A stretch of 57,499 nt of DNA from Candidatus Saccharimonadota bacterium (GTDB lineage Bacteria > Patescibacteriota > Saccharimonadia > Saccharimonadales > Saccharimonadaceae), in the NCBI GenBank assembly GCA_009785095.1, contig WQXA01000002.1, positions 1 through 57,499 of the forward strand. Reading direction: 5' to 3'. This document shows positions 9,491 through 22,660 of this stretch, in pieces. How positions within the stretch are numbered: the stretch's first letter is position 1; each line of letters opens with the position of its first letter. Below the pieces are notes generated by a model that was not told the origin of the DNA, ran no database searches, and worked only from the letters and a program-made list of their open reading frames with translations. The position numbers and the translations under genes are program-made.

Positions 9491-10152
9491 AAAAACAACC
9501 CGTCACTTACGCTTTTATCGACAGCCAGAATCTTAATCTCGGCATATCTCACGACGTTACTAATAGCCATGGGCGCAAAATTTATGAAGGCAAAAAACTA
9601 GATTGGCGACGATTTAGACATTATTTGCGCGAAAAATATGGGGTTAGGCAGGCTTATATCTTTATTGGTATGATGCCAGGCAACAGTCAACTCTACGAGT
9701 ATCTGCAACGTTGCGGCTTTACGTTGATATTCAAAGAAGTCGTCGAATATGTTAACAAAGACGGCAAAACCGAAGTCAAGGGCAATGTCGACACCGATTT
9801 GGTGCTTTGGGCAGCGGCGCGTGAATTCGCTAATTACGATCGGGCGATTTTTGCTAGTGGTGATGGCGATTTCTTGAGCTTGTATAAGTTCATGGCAGAA
9901 AAGAAAAAATTGCTGAAAATTCTTGTGCCGAACCGGTTTCGCTATTCGAAATTACTGAAGTCTAATTTTCACAAATACCTAGTGTTTGTTTCTGACAAGA
10001 CTGATCTGTTTAAGCCAATTAAAAAGGCCAGGAGTAGCGGTCGGATCACATCCTTAGGCATGCCTGGTCATCGTGATAAACCCAGTTTAGCAAAACCACG
10101 CGCGAAAGTCAAGCAAGTTACGCGCAGGAAATCAAATCATGGTAAAAAATAA
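9487..10152 (+). CDS. NYN-domain (LabA-like) putative RNase inserted between atpH and atpA
   Basis: YAFIDSQNLNLGI, GNVDTDLVLWAA, YDRAIFASGDGDFLSLYKFM. Confidence 0.85.
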   Translation: MKKQPVTYAFIDSQNLNLGISHDVTNSHGRKIYEGKKLDWRRFRHYLREKYGVRQAYIFIGMMPGNSQLYEYLQRCGFTLIFKEVVEYVNKDGKTEVKGNVDTDLVLWAAAREFANYDRAIFASGDGDFLSLYKFMAEKKKLLKILVPNRFRYSKLLKSNFHKYLVFVSDKTDLFKPIKKARSSGRITSLGMPGHRDKPSLAKPRAKVKQVTRRKSNHGKK

Positions 10153-10164
10153 GGAGGAAAACTA

Positions 10165-11721
10165 ATGTCAGAACTATCAGTCAAAGAACTAAGCCGCGAG
10201 TTGCGCGAAGCGATCGCCAATTTGGATGCGAGCGAGGGGCTCGAAAAGGCCGGTATCGTGACGCGAGTCGGCGACGGCGTGGCTTGGGTGCACGGCCTGC
10301 GCGACGCTGGCTCGTCGGAGATTTTGAAAATCGAGACGTTGGACGGCGACGTGACGGAAGCTTTCGCGCTGAACCTCATGGAGGACGAGATCGGAGCTGT
10401 GCTCCTCGGCGATGAGGAACAAGTGGCGGCCGGCGCCAAAGTCACCCTGACCGGCGAAGTGGTCTCTGTTCCGGTTGGGTCGGAGCTCCTAGGTAGAGTC
10501 GTCAATCCGCTCGGTCAACCTTTGGACGGCTTGGGCGAAGTCAAAACCGAACTGCGCGGCCTGGTCGAGAAATCCGCCCCGGGCGTCATGGCGCGTCAAT
10601 CTGTTAAAGAACCGTTGATGACCGGCATTATGTCGATCGACACGATGATTCCGATCGGTCGCGGCCAGCGAGAACTAATTATCGGCGACCGCCAGACCGG
10701 CAAGACGGCCATCACGCTCGACACTATGATTAACCAGGCGCGCCAAAACACCGGCGTGGTCAATATTTACGTGGCGATTGGCCAGAAGCTGAGCAAAGTC
10801 GCGCGGCTCGTTGAGCGACTAAAACAAGAAGGCGTCATGGATCAAACGATCGTGGTAGCGACTAGTCCGGCCGATCCGGCTTCCCTGCTCTATTTGGCGC
10901 CTTATGCTGGGGCGGCCATGGGCGAATATTTCCGCGACAACAAGGAGCACGCCTTGGTTATCTACGACGATTTGACCAAGCACGCCAATGCTTACCGCCA
11001 GATGTCGCTCTTGCTACGACGGCCGCCGGGGCGCGAGGCTTATCCGGGTGATGTCTTTTATTTGCATTCGCGCTTGTTGGAGCGAGCTGCTAAATTGTCG
11101 GATGAATTTGGCGCCGGGTCGCTGACCGCTCTGCCGATCATCGAGACGCAAGCCGGCGACATTTCGGCCTACATTCCGACCAACGTGATTTCGATTACCG
11201 ACGGCCAGATTTTCCTGGAGACGGATTTGTTCTACCAAGGCATCCGCCCGGCAATCTCGGTCGGCCTCAGCGTGTCGCGAGTCGGCGGTAACGCCCAGAC
11301 CAAAACGGTCAAATCAGTCAGCGGCAACCTGAAACTCTACCTGGCGCAGTTCCGCGAATTGGCGTCGTTCGCCCAATTCGGATCGGATCTCGACGCCGAA
11401 ACCAAATCCATTATCGAGCGTGGCCAGCGTCTGACCGAGCTGCTCAAACAACCGCAATATCACCCGCTCGACATCTGGGAACAGGTCGTTAGCGTGGTGG
11501 CTTTGACCTCGGGCGCCTTTGACGGTGTGCCGGTGGCGAAAATCCACACCGCAGTCGAGAATTTGCTGGCTCGTATGAAAACTGATAAAAAAGATTTGAT
11601 CAAGAGGTTGAACACCGGCGCCGACAAAGTCGAGGGCGACGCTCTAAAATCCATCGAAGATTTAGCGCGCAAAACCGCTAAAGAATTCGCCGATAAACCC
11701 GCTAAGAAAGAGGAAGAGTAG
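10165..11721 (+). CDS. atpA: ATP synthase F1 subunit alpha
   Basis: [10 protein letters not shown], full-length match to family motifs. Confidence 0.97.
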   Translation: MSELSVKELSRELREAIANLDASEGLEKAGIVTRVGDGVAWVHGLRDAGSSEILKIETLDGDVTEAFALNLMEDEIGAVLLGDEEQVAAGAKVTLTGEVVSVPVGSELLGRVVNPLGQPLDGLGEVKTELRGLVEKSAPGVMARQSVKEPLMTGIMSIDTMIPIGRGQRELIIGDRQTGKTAITLDTMINQARQNTGVVNIYVAIGQKLSKVARLVERLKQEGVMDQTIVVATSPADPASLLYLAPYAGAAMGEYFRDNKEHALVIYDDLTKHANAYRQMSLLLRRPPGREAYPGDVFYLHSRLLERAAKLSDEFGAGSLTALPIIETQAGDISAYIPTNVISITDGQIFLETDLFYQGIRPAISVGLSVSRVGGNAQTKTVKSVSGNLKLYLAQFRELASFAQFGSDLDAETKSIIERGQRLTELLKQPQYHPLDIWEQVVSVVALTSGAFDGVPVAKIHTAVENLLARMKTDKKDLIKRLNTGADKVEGDALKSIEDLARKTAKEFADKPAKKEEE

Positions 11722-12183
11722 ATGAACATCATCGTTGGCAGCGTCGTAGTCCAGGACGGAAAAATCTTGCTGGTTCAAGAAGCCAGGCCGGCTGTTTACG
11801 GCCAGTGGAATGTCCCGGCTGGCTATTTGGATGAAGGCGAAACGATTGTGTCCGGCGCAATACGAGAGACCAAAGAAGAAACTGGTTACGATGTTGAGCC
11901 GGAGGAGGGGGGCTTGCTTTTGATTAGTGATCCGACGTTCCAAGTCCGTGGCCATGCGATCGTGGTAATTTTATTCAAGATGAAGGTCGTTGGCGGTGAA
12001 TTGGCGTTTGACAAAAACGAAATTTTGGATGCCAAATGGGTGCCGATCGATGAGACTTCTTCCTTAGAATTTCGTGACGGTATCAGGAGGTTACTCGGCG
12101 AAATATTACGTCGCCTCAAGAGCGGCGAGAGCTATCCACTGAGCCTGACGTATGATGCGATCACGCAGAAAGAGGCGGGATGA
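11722..12183 (+). CDS. NUDIX hydrolase
   Basis: GYLDEGETIVSGAIRETKEETGYDVEPEE NUDIX box. Confidence 0.9.
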   Translation: MNIIVGSVVVQDGKILLVQEARPAVYGQWNVPAGYLDEGETIVSGAIRETKEETGYDVEPEEGGLLLISDPTFQVRGHAIVVILFKMKVVGGELAFDKNEILDAKWVPIDETSSLEFRDGIRRLLGEILRRLKSGESYPLSLTYDAITQKEAG

Positions 12184-12683
12184 AAGTTTTGTTCGTCTGC
12201 AACAATACCGTCGGTCGCTCGCAGGCCGCAAAAGCGTTTTACAATCAGTTGACCAATTCACATGACGCGGATGCGGCGGGGGTTGGGCTGAGGCTTCCCG
12301 AGGCCGATACCATGCTCAAGTTTTTTGTGGCAAAGAACGGAGAAGCTGCGATGTACAAAACTCTGCAAGAGATCGGCATTGACATCGGTGATTATCCGCG
12401 CGTGCAGCTAACACCCGAGATGCTTGGGGGGGGGTATGACTTGATAGTGAATATTGCTGACAAGAGTCAAACGCCGAAATGGCTGCGTGGCGACAAAGTA
12501 ATCTGGTGGAATGTTCCTGATCCCGGCCACAAAGAAAATTTTGAGGAGCGCCTAGTGTACTCAAGAGTCACGCGCGATTTGATGCGCGAGCGCGTGAAAA
12601 AGCTGATCGAAATTGAAAAATCCGGTGGGGATTTTCACAAACTCGACGACAATATCGACGGAGGCAAAAATGACAGGAAATGA
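12180..12683 (+). CDS. Low-molecular-weight phosphatase / arsenate reductase-like protein containing a G9 tract
   Basis: MKVLFVCNNTVGRSQAAKAFY N-terminal motif; G9 at 12426-12434 encodes GGG. Confidence 0.78.
   Translation: MKVLFVCNNTVGRSQAAKAFYNQLTNSHDADAAGVGLRLPEADTMLKFFVAKNGEAAMYKTLQEIGIDIGDYPRVQLTPEMLGGGYDLIVNIADKSQTPKWLRGDKVIWWNVPDPGHKENFEERLVYSRVTRDLMRERVKKLIEIEKSGGDFHKLDDNIDGGKNDRK
12426..12434 (+). repeat. G9 homopolymer tract in phosphatase-like CDS
   Basis: ATGCTTGGGGGGGGGTATGAC. Confidence 0.95.
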
Positions 12684-12698
12684 TTTACTTGCTATAAT
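12670..12698 (+). promoter_or_regulatory. Candidate internal promoter upstream of atpG
   Basis: ATGACA-17 bp-TATAAT at the end of the phosphatase gene. Confidence 0.6.
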
Positions 12699-12770
12699 AG
12701 GGACGAAAGCGACGGCGCCGTCCCTGAACTGGGTCGGCCTACGTCGCTTCTTTGATAGGAGGAAAATCTA

Positions 12771-13652
12771 ATGGCCAGCGTCCAGCAACTAAAGAGCCGC
12801 ATCAAGAGTGTCAACTCGACCAAACAGATCACTCGTGCCATGCAATTGGTGGCGGCTAGCAAAATGCGGCGCGCCATCGAGCGGGCGGTTTCGGCGCATG
12901 ACTATATCTATGCGGCGCGCGATCTGTTTATTTACCTGTCAGAAATTTGTCACACTGATCGGCATCCGTTGTTCATCCGTCGCCCGATCAAGAATCGCCT
13001 GCTGGTGGTAATTAGTAGCGACACCGGCCTGGCCGGCGCCTATAACAGTAACGTTTTCAAAAAATACATTTTCGAGCTAAAGCGCGACAGAGATCGCAAT
13101 GTGAACACCGATACGCTAGCGATCGGTCGTAAAATTTCTCAGTTCGCCTCGCGCCTCGAGGGCAACAACGTGATCGGCACGTATGAGCGATTGCCGGAAG
13201 ACCTAGCGCACGCCGAGTTTGGCAGCCTTTTCAATATAATCTTGGACGGCTACAAAACAGAGAAGTACGATGCGATCGACGTTATCTACACCAAATTCAA
13301 CTCGTCCATCTCCCAAGAAGTCCGCATGCACTACCTACTGCCGATGGGTCATGCCCCGGGGGACGAAGATTTCAAACAATCTTATACGGTGGCCGACTAT
13401 ATCAAGTTCGAACCGCGTCCGGGCGAAGTTTTGGATTTCGTGGCGGATCGTCTGGCGCAGGCTGACATCGTGCACTTTTTGTCTGAATCATTGGCGAGTG
13501 AGCACTCCATGCGCATGATGGCCATGAAGAACGCCACCGACAACGCTTCTTCCCTGTCGGACGATTTGACGCTGGCCATGAACAAGGAACGCCAAGCGGC
13601 GATCACCCAGGAATTAAGTGAAATTTCAGCCGGAGCGGAGGCGGTATCATGA
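12771..13652 (+). CDS. atpG: ATP synthase F1 subunit gamma
   Basis: MASVQQLKSRIKSVNSTKQITRAMQLVAASKMRRA and C-terminal MAMKNATDNASSL. Confidence 0.96.
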   Translation: MASVQQLKSRIKSVNSTKQITRAMQLVAASKMRRAIERAVSAHDYIYAARDLFIYLSEICHTDRHPLFIRRPIKNRLLVVISSDTGLAGAYNSNVFKKYIFELKRDRDRNVNTDTLAIGRKISQFASRLEGNNVIGTYERLPEDLAHAEFGSLFNIILDGYKTEKYDAIDVIYTKFNSSISQEVRMHYLLPMGHAPGDEDFKQSYTVADYIKFEPRPGEVLDFVADRLAQADIVHFLSESLASEHSMRMMAMKNATDNASSLSDDLTLAMNKERQAAITQELSEISAGAEAVS

Positions 13653-14161
13653 ATCGTGCATTGTCTTCACCAGGCAAGAAGGTCATCATTGATGCACTAG
13701 CGGGCAGTCTCTTTGACCCGAATCAAGAAACGTTATTTCCTATAGGGAATGGTTATCCTGATTATGATATTCCGATACCACCAAACTATGTCGTTACAAG
13801 CATGGAGGAACTAATGAGATTGATGTTCGCTGCTGCTGCATATGTATTAGGCTTCGCACCATTTGATATGACCTACTCGGCTAACCATGAAATGACAGCA
13901 ACACGTGAGCGCAATATAGTAGACGACGCACTGGATGGTGCAGATCCTGTAAGTTGCATCGGTCAAACGAGTCGTAGGGAGGTGTTTGGCGATCGTGTGT
14001 GCATAGATAACGGCTGGGGATTTAGGCTTCATGGTGATCCTAATTCCATAGAATCTTTGGACGAGCCATTGGCGGTTTCGGAAAAGGATCTCCGCTTTTT
14101 ACTCGAGGGAGCATGCAAGTCGGCTCGTGATTGTCGCGATATGGTGAGAGCAGGGACATAG
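13649..14161 (+). CDS. Hypothetical protein inserted between atpG and atpD
   Basis: ATGA overlap with atpG; 170 aa, no family recognised. Confidence 0.65.
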   Translation: MNRALSSPGKKVIIDALAGSLFDPNQETLFPIGNGYPDYDIPIPPNYVVTSMEELMRLMFAAAAYVLGFAPFDMTYSANHEMTATRERNIVDDALDGADPVSCIGQTSRREVFGDRVCIDNGWGFRLHGDPNSIESLDEPLAVSEKDLRFLLEGACKSARDCRDMVRAGT

Positions 14162-14195
14162 TGCAGTGTGTAATGGTTAATAAGAAGGAGGAAAA

Positions 14196-16507
<2,312 letters not shown>

Positions 16508-16515
<8 letters not shown>

Positions 16516-16960
16516 CTACCCGACTCTGACGCTGCGGCTGGTGACGCTGCTCGGCGAGAAAATGAAAGAAGACGTCTACGAGGTCATTCTGCCGACGACG
16601 ACTGGTGAAATCTCGGTTTTTCCGGGTCACGAGCCGCTGGTGACACTGGCCAAGCCGGGCGTGATCGCTGTGCGTCGCCGGAAAATTGACCCTGATGAGT
16701 TGCTCGAATATTTTGCTACGAGCGGCGGCATCATCGAAATTAACACCGATCATGTCAAGATTTTGGTCGACGAGGCGGATCATAGCGACGATATTGTCGA
16801 ATCCGAAACCCAAAAAGCCCTCGAGCGTGCCATGGCGATGCGCGATAATGCTTCTGACCAGGTCGAGCTAGAAAAAGCCACCCAGCTAGTCGATCGCCAC
16901 CAAGTCCGCCTAAAAGTCGCCGGCCTCAGACGACACAAGAAACCGACGCAGTACAAATAA
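16508..16960 (+). CDS. atpC: ATP synthase F1 subunit epsilon
   Basis: GTG start; TTTGEISVFPGHEPLVTLAKPGVIAV; overlaps the methyltransferase end. Confidence 0.92.
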
Positions 16961-17009
16961 TTTTTTCCCAAAATTAATTAGACGCGACTATCCGTGCTAT
17001 AATGCTAGC

Positions 17010-17501
17010 ATGAATGTGGTCACAGCCAGAGACGTTTTTGGGAAGCAGCACCTAGTCGACGTGAGCGACCTCACCCAGGACGCTCATATTTACGGCATTG
17101 CCGTGGAGGGCGAAAAAATCCTAATCGTGCCGCAATTTGACGGTTACGATTTTCCGGGCGGCACGATCAAAAATGGTGAAACGCATGGGGAGGCCTTGAG
17201 ACGAGAATTCAAGGAAGAAACGGGTTTAGAAATTGAGCCGATCAAGCTACTGAACGTTTATACTAGTTTCTTTCACCACCAAAAATATGGCACAAATTAC
17301 CAATCGCTGCTCATCTTCTATCTAGTAAAAATTGTCGGCGGCACAATCTCCGCGGACGGTTTCGACGAGGATGAAAAAGAATACGCCTCAGAAGCTGAGT
17401 GGAAAAACATCGACGATCTAAAAGAGATGAGACACGTATGCAGCATCGATGTCGCCAGCGAAATAATCGCCTCCACCAAGGCGGCTAGTTATTCGCGATG
17501 A
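17010..17501 (+). CDS. NUDIX hydrolase
   Basis: GGTIKNGETHGEALRREFKEETGLEIE. Confidence 0.88.
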   Translation: MNVVTARDVFGKQHLVDVSDLTQDAHIYGIAVEGEKILIVPQFDGYDFPGGTIKNGETHGEALRREFKEETGLEIEPIKLLNVYTSFFHHQKYGTNYQSLLIFYLVKIVGGTISADGFDEDEKEYASEAEWKNIDDLKEMRHVCSIDVASEIIASTKAASYSR

Positions 17502-17512
17502 TGTTGCACACT

Positions 17513-18193
17513 TTATTTTGCGTTTAGCTGTTCTAGCACCGACTCGAGCTTGGTCACGTCGTCGATTATGTATTTGACGCCGATCTTTTTTGCGCCCGCT
17601 CTGCTGAGATGTCCCGTCAATACGGCAACCGGTTCGATGCCGGCATTCCACGCCATCTGCATATCGCTTACGGCGTCACCGACCAAAATTGTTTCTGTTT
17701 TTGCCACATTCTCGGCTCTCATAATTTTGTTTGGCATAAATGGATGCGGTTTGCCATGGTTGGGGTCGGCTAGGTCGTATATGGATAAAATATGGGAAAA
17801 GACATCAGGTATGTCAAACTTCGCCAAGAGCCGTTCGCGCAAAATTCGCGGGTGTGCTCCTGTCGCAATGGCTAACTTGTAATGTTTTGCTAATTCTTTC
17901 AAAAATTTCTGGCTGCCCGGAGTGACTGTCAAGCAATCAATAAAGGTATTGCCAAACAAGTTTTCCTCATAGATTTTCACTGCCTTGTCTAGGAGCTCCG
18001 GGTTTTCTTTCAAGAGTCCTCTAATTAGTTCCCTGTGATGCGCACCCCATTTGGCTTTGATCCGCCTGTCTTCTTCTTCGGGCGGGAGAGAAACGCCGAC
18101 GCCTTTTACAGCCTCGTGATAACACTTGTAGTAACCTTTTATGGAGCCCCGCGTAAAAACGTCATCCCAATCGAAAATAATCAATTTAATCAT
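17513..18193 (-). CDS. HAD-superfamily hydrolase
   Basis: IIFDWDDVFTRG, LAIATGAHPRIL, ILVGDAVSDMQMAWNAG. Confidence 0.85.
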   Translation of the reverse strand: MIKLIIFDWDDVFTRGSIKGYYKCYHEAVKGVGVSLPPEEEDRRIKAKWGAHHRELIRGLLKENPELLDKAVKIYEENLFGNTFIDCLTVTPGSQKFLKELAKHYKLAIATGAHPRILRERLLAKFDIPDVFSHILSIYDLADPNHGKPHPFMPNKIMRAENVAKTETILVGDAVSDMQMAWNAGIEPVAVLTGHLSRAGAKKIGVKYIIDDVTKLESVLEQLNAK

Positions 18194-18255
18194 TGTTGCC
18201 TATTGTAAGTCATATTTTGTTTATTGGCAAATTTTTACCAAACGTCTCGCGCACT

Positions 18256-18717
18256 TCATCGGTGGTTGTATCTAGAAAATTTTAGAAAGCTCTGCGAACG
18301 AGCTAATGACTCTAGTAGCTCCAGCCTCGAAAAGTCGCAATTGTTTGCAAGGACGGAGCTTGCAATGAGGGCGCTGCCGCCGCCGGATTTGACGACTTTC
18401 TTGTCGGGACAGCCCATGTTGATGTCGATACCGGCGAAACCTCTGGTGGCCAAGGCGTGCGCCATTTTTGCAAAATGTTCGGGCTGGCTGCCCCAAATTT
18501 GCGCCACGATCGGCATTTCGTCCGGCGTAAAAGTCAAACGACCACGCGTTGAAAATTCCCCCTTCTCGGAACAGAAACTGGCGGTGTTGGTGAACTCAGT
18601 AAAGAAAACATCAGGCCGTCCAGCACGCGCCACGACGTGACGAAAGACCACGTCGGTGACATCCTCCATCGGCGCCAGCGCGAAAAATGGTCGCGGCAGT
18701 TCGTCCCAAAAACTCAT
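18256..18717 (-). pseudogene. Truncated tRNA-dihydrouridine synthase (N-terminal part only)
   Basis: [16 protein letters not shown] and [23 protein letters not shown]; homology-like sequence ends at a short repeat and the C-terminal half is absent. Confidence 0.7.
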
Positions 18718-21700
18718 TCTTTCCCCAGTAAAAACTTTTCAAAATCGATCACGCCGGCTAGGTTGGGCGTGAATTTGTCAATCGTCGGCAGATCGAGCGT
18801 CATAATGCGCAACCAAACTTTTTTCAGTAACTTGATGAATTCGGCCATTTCTTTTTCATCAAAATCCAATTCTAATTTCACTAACTGACCGTCGAGAGGC
18901 TCGACGAATTTCAAAACGCCTTTCTCGGCCGACCAGCCGGCAAACTCGCGGGAATTTTCGATGAGCAGTTTATAAAACATCAGCTGGTGGCGATAGCCGT
19001 GCAATTTGACTTTTTCGTAATCGCTCTGGCCTCGCCAGCCGCGCGGCGCCTTGCCGGTTTTGTAATCGATCAAAACTAATTTCTTCTTTTTCTTATCAAT
19101 GTCGATCAAATCAATCAGGCCGGTCAGTCGCATCTCGCCCACCACCGCATCGAAATGTTGTTCGGTTTTCTGCTGCGGCGTGAAAGTCTTCGTGTGCTCG
19201 GGCAAGAAAACATTCAGCGCGTCCACGCCCTTTTTCAAATAGAATTTTTGATGACTCAAGCTAAGCTCAGCGTTCATAAGAATATTTTCAAAGTCACCGA
19301 TAACGTCCTCGAGCGGCTTGGTTTGCTGGGCGGCCGCCAGATGCGTATGAGCCCATTGCAGCGCGGTGTGGATGGCCGTGCCAAAAATGGCCTGGGGCGA
19401 GCGAGCGGTCGGGAATCTCAGCAAATACTTCAATAAAAATTCTTCCGGCCCACCGCCCATGACATCGATAAATGTGCCAAAATGACTGGCCGATATTTTG
19501 TAATTGGCCAGCCTATCGGAAAGTAGATCGCGCAAATTATCGTCGACTGTGGCCAGCGGCGCATGCCAAGAAACGCTGAGTTGCTCGGCGGCCGTGGCGA
19601 TGCCTCTCGGCGGGAGTTTTTCGGTTTCTAAATCCAAAGTATACTCGAGCGGCAGTAGAGGTTTATCGCCATCAGTCTCGGCCGAAGTCATGGTCAAATA
19701 TTTGCGAGCGCGCGTCAACGCCACAAACAGCAGTCGCAGTCGCTCGTCGTCATTATCACCGCTCAACCGAAACGGCATGTTGTGCGGCCATCCCAACAAA
19801 CTGCCGCGCGTGCGGGTCTTGCTACCCCAAATTTCCGAATTAGCGCCGATGATAAAAACGTGGTCGAATTCCGAACCTTTGGCCTTGTGCGCGGTCAGGA
19901 GCTTGATTCTGGCCTTGGTGGCCAGCGTGAAATTACTGGTCAGCGGTTTGCCTAGTTCATCGATCTCGCGCACGAAATCGAGAAAATCGATCAGCCGCAG
20001 TGATTTATTAGGTCGCCAATCGCGCAAGTGATCCCTCAGCGTCGTTAAATCGGCCAGGAAATTCAAGTAACTCTCAGGCTCGCGATCCAAGGCCTCGGCC
20101 GAGAAGAAATAATTGTAAAGTGGCGAATGGATCTGACCAAACATTTCCTCCAAGATCCCGTCTCCTCCTCGCTTCGCCTCGTCGTCGACCGTCTGGCGGT
20201 TTGGCGCCAGCCCAGGATCTTGGAGTAAAGTTTGGTCAGATCCAATCAACTTATCCAAAATGATTTCGAGCGGTTCGTTTTGCGCTAGTTGAGCGGTTGT
20301 CTGGAGCCAATCGGCGAGCGGCGCGGATTTCTTGTCGGTGGCTAGAACATCCAACCAACCAAGTTTTTTATCATGCGCGGTCAGACTAATGCGCCACAGC
20401 TCGGCCGGCGGAATATTCCACGCCGGGTGCGCCAAAACTTGCGGTAAATACTCGTCCACAATAGCCGTCACACCGCGCGAAATCGCCTCGACCACTAGGC
20501 TGAGATGGATGAGTTGCCGGATCGGCTCACTGCTCAAAACGTCGCGCCGCCGCTCATAATCAACCGCCAAATTTTGCTCAGCCAAGAACGGCAACAAACT
20601 CTCCAACTGTCGGTGGTTTCGGGCGATGACGGCGATAGTTTCAGGATTAGTTTTAGCGTCGATGAGACGGCGGATTTCTCCGGCGACAAAAGCGCTCTCG
20701 GCCTGGCGCGTAGCGGCCGAAACGCGCCGGACTTTGGCCGAATGTTCGACTTTCTTGATTAATTTCTTGGTCGAACCGTCCGCTCCCAAAAGTCGCTCGG
20801 AAATCTGCGCAGCCGCGCGGCGCGCCAAATCCAAAATCGCTTCTCCGCTGCGATAATTTTCGCTCAAAGACACAACAGTCAAGTTCGGAAAACGCACGGC
20901 GAACTGTTGAATATTGCTAATGTCCGCGCCCTGGAATCGATAAATCGCCTGGTCGTCGTCGCCCACCACCATCAAATTCGGCTCGGTATCATAATCGGTC
21001 AATAGGTGGAGCAAGCGCATCTGGGCGTCGTTAGTGTCTTGGAACTCGTCGACCAAAACGTATTGAAAAGTCTCCTGGAGCTCGGATTTCAAATCGGGAT
21101 TTTGCTCGATGGCCGTGATGACGCGCAGGATCATGTCGTCGAAATCATAGAGTCCGCGACGGGGCATTTCGTCCATGTATTTGGCGTAAACTTCCGCGGC
21201 CAACAGCAATTTCTGGCTCAGTTTATCGTCCTTTAGAATCAAATCACCACGCGGGTTTTTGACCGTCCAAGTTTTTTTCCACTCGGTTAGCGGTTTGGTT
21301 TTGTTGGTGGTTTTGGTTTCGTCTAGGGCGCGCCTTAGGCTGCTCCCGAAAACCTCCGCCAAAGTCGGTTCGGCCGAAAATGCTAGGCGCGGCGTCTCGG
21401 CGACTGCCTTTTCGGCCTCGTCCATCAATTCGGCGGCCGCGTCGCACGTGGCGGCTACTATTTTGCCCGCGAAAACTCGGCGCAGCGTCGGCGTGATATT
21501 AGCGCAAAATGCCAAATTTTGCGCTAATAACTCTCGGATCTCGTCGGGCGCGAGACCGGCTTTTTTGAAATCAGAAATCACCCGTGCCAGCTCGCCAAGA
21601 TAAGTCCAGCGGCCGTTCATGGTCGTAGCTAGCGGATTATTGTGCGGCAAACTTTCGAGAATTTCGTTTAGAACCGCCAAAGTCATCAACTCATCAGCCG

Positions 21701-22034
21701 GCCGAAAAAGCGCGCCACCATAAAAATATTCCGGATGACGACTAATAATTTCCGAACCAAAACTATGAAAAGTATGGATGGCGACTTTGTAGGCGTCGCT
21801 GCCGATAATCTGGCTCAGTCGCTCGGTCATATTAGCCGCCGCCGATTCGGTAAAAGTCAAACACAAAATCGATCGCGGATCGGTGTCGGTCTTCTTTAAA
21901 ATATTGGCCACACGCAGCGCGAGTAATTGGGTTTTGCCGGTGCCCGGCCCGGCGATAATCATCAATGAACCATCGATCTGGTTGATGGCTGCTGCCTGCG
22001 CCTCGTTCGGTCTCTTGATACTCACATTAAACAT
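18714..22034 (-). CDS. UvrD/PcrA-type ATP-dependent helicase with C-terminal nuclease-like domain
   Basis: [55 protein letters not shown]. Confidence 0.93.
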   Translation of the reverse strand: MFNVSIKRPNEAQAAAINQIDGSLMIIAGPGTGKTQLLALRVANILKKTDTDPRSILCLTFTESAAANMTERLSQIIGSDAYKVAIHTFHSFGSEIISRHPEYFYGGALFRPADELMTLAVLNEILESLPHNNPLATTMNGRWTYLGELARVISDFKKAGLAPDEIRELLAQNLAFCANITPTLRRVFAGKIVAATCDAAAELMDEAEKAVAETPRLAFSAEPTLAEVFGSSLRRALDETKTTNKTKPLTEWKKTWTVKNPRGDLILKDDKLSQKLLLAAEVYAKYMDEMPRRGLYDFDDMILRVITAIEQNPDLKSELQETFQYVLVDEFQDTNDAQMRLLHLLTDYDTEPNLMVVGDDDQAIYRFQGADISNIQQFAVRFPNLTVVSLSENYRSGEAILDLARRAAAQISERLLGADGSTKKLIKKVEHSAKVRRVSAATRQAESAFVAGEIRRLIDAKTNPETIAVIARNHRQLESLLPFLAEQNLAVDYERRRDVLSSEPIRQLIHLSLVVEAISRGVTAIVDEYLPQVLAHPAWNIPPAELWRISLTAHDKKLGWLDVLATDKKSAPLADWLQTTAQLAQNEPLEIILDKLIGSDQTLLQDPGLAPNRQTVDDEAKRGGDGILEEMFGQIHSPLYNYFFSAEALDREPESYLNFLADLTTLRDHLRDWRPNKSLRLIDFLDFVREIDELGKPLTSNFTLATKARIKLLTAHKAKGSEFDHVFIIGANSEIWGSKTRTRGSLLGWPHNMPFRLSGDNDDERLRLLFVALTRARKYLTMTSAETDGDKPLLPLEYTLDLETEKLPPRGIATAAEQLSVSWHAPLATVDDNLRDLLSDRLANYKISASHFGTFIDVMGGGPEEFLLKYLLRFPTARSPQAIFGTAIHTALQWAHTHLAAAQQTKPLEDVIGDFENILMNAELSLSHQKFYLKKGVDALNVFLPEHTKTFTPQQKTEQHFDAVVGEMRLTGLIDLIDIDKKKKKLVLIDYKTGKAPRGWRGQSDYEKVKLHGYRHQLMFYKLLIENSREFAGWSAEKGVLKFVEPLDGQLVKLELDFDEKEMAEFIKLLKKVWLRIMTLDLPTIDKFTPNLAGVIDFEKFLLGKE

Positions 22035-22082
22035 TTTACGCTATTTTGGCGATTTTTGAAAAATATGGTAAAATACATAGCC

Positions 22083-22568
22083 ATGAAGCAACTTTATGCA
22101 GAAGTGAGTCTAGAAAAACACCTCTACGCCATGTTTGGGCTGCGGATTGACATTAAATCGGTGATCGCTAATAAAATTCCGGTCGGCGCCAGCACCGGAG
22201 CGACGGTGTTTCTGTCTGAAAAAGGTCAACTCTATGTTTTCATCATGACGCATGGCGGGCAGAATCTGGGCGATGTCAAGAAAATTCTAGCGCGGATGAA
22301 TTTAAAACCAGAGCAATTTATGCCGCCCAAGGGAGACAACGGTTATTTCGATCGTGTCGCCACGGTAAAGTTCCGCGAAGTTTTCCCCGGTCGCACGCCG
22401 AAAAACGACGGTGACCTAAAGTTTTATCGCACGGTGGCGCCCTACAATCCGGCGTTAGTGCAAATTTCCGAAGTCCAAAACGGCATCATCAAGCAATACG
22501 ACAGCGACGCTGTCGGCCGCTGGCGCCCCGCGATCAAATTCCAATATCGGCGAATTAGGACGAGCTAG
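22083..22568 (+). CDS. Conserved hypothetical protein
   Basis: 162 aa ORF with good coding character; ATG at 22083. Confidence 0.7.
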   Translation: MKQLYAEVSLEKHLYAMFGLRIDIKSVIANKIPVGASTGATVFLSEKGQLYVFIMTHGGQNLGDVKKILARMNLKPEQFMPPKGDNGYFDRVATVKFREVFPGRTPKNDGDLKFYRTVAPYNPALVQISEVQNGIIKQYDSDAVGRWRPAIKFQYRRIRTS

Positions 22569-22601
22569 CGATATTTTAGTTTTGTGATTAAAATTTAGCA
22601 C

Positions 22602-22631
22602 TTGACAAATGTGCATGGGGGGGGGTATACT
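22602..22631 (+). promoter_or_regulatory. Promoter with a G9 tract filling half of the -35/-10 spacer
   Basis: TTGACA (22602-22607), 18 bp spacer AATGTGCAT+G9, TATACT (22626-22631). Confidence 0.8.
22617..22625 (+). repeat. G9 homopolymer tract in promoter spacer
   Basis: GTGCATGGGGGGGGGTATACT. Confidence 0.95.
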
Positions 22632-22660
22632 CTCAGGGTAAGTTAATTAGGAGAGAGCAT

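Noticed and set aside
11906-11912. G6 run in the operon NUDIX gene and several other 5-6 bp G/C runs
   Set aside because: Too short to distinguish from chance in a window of this composition.
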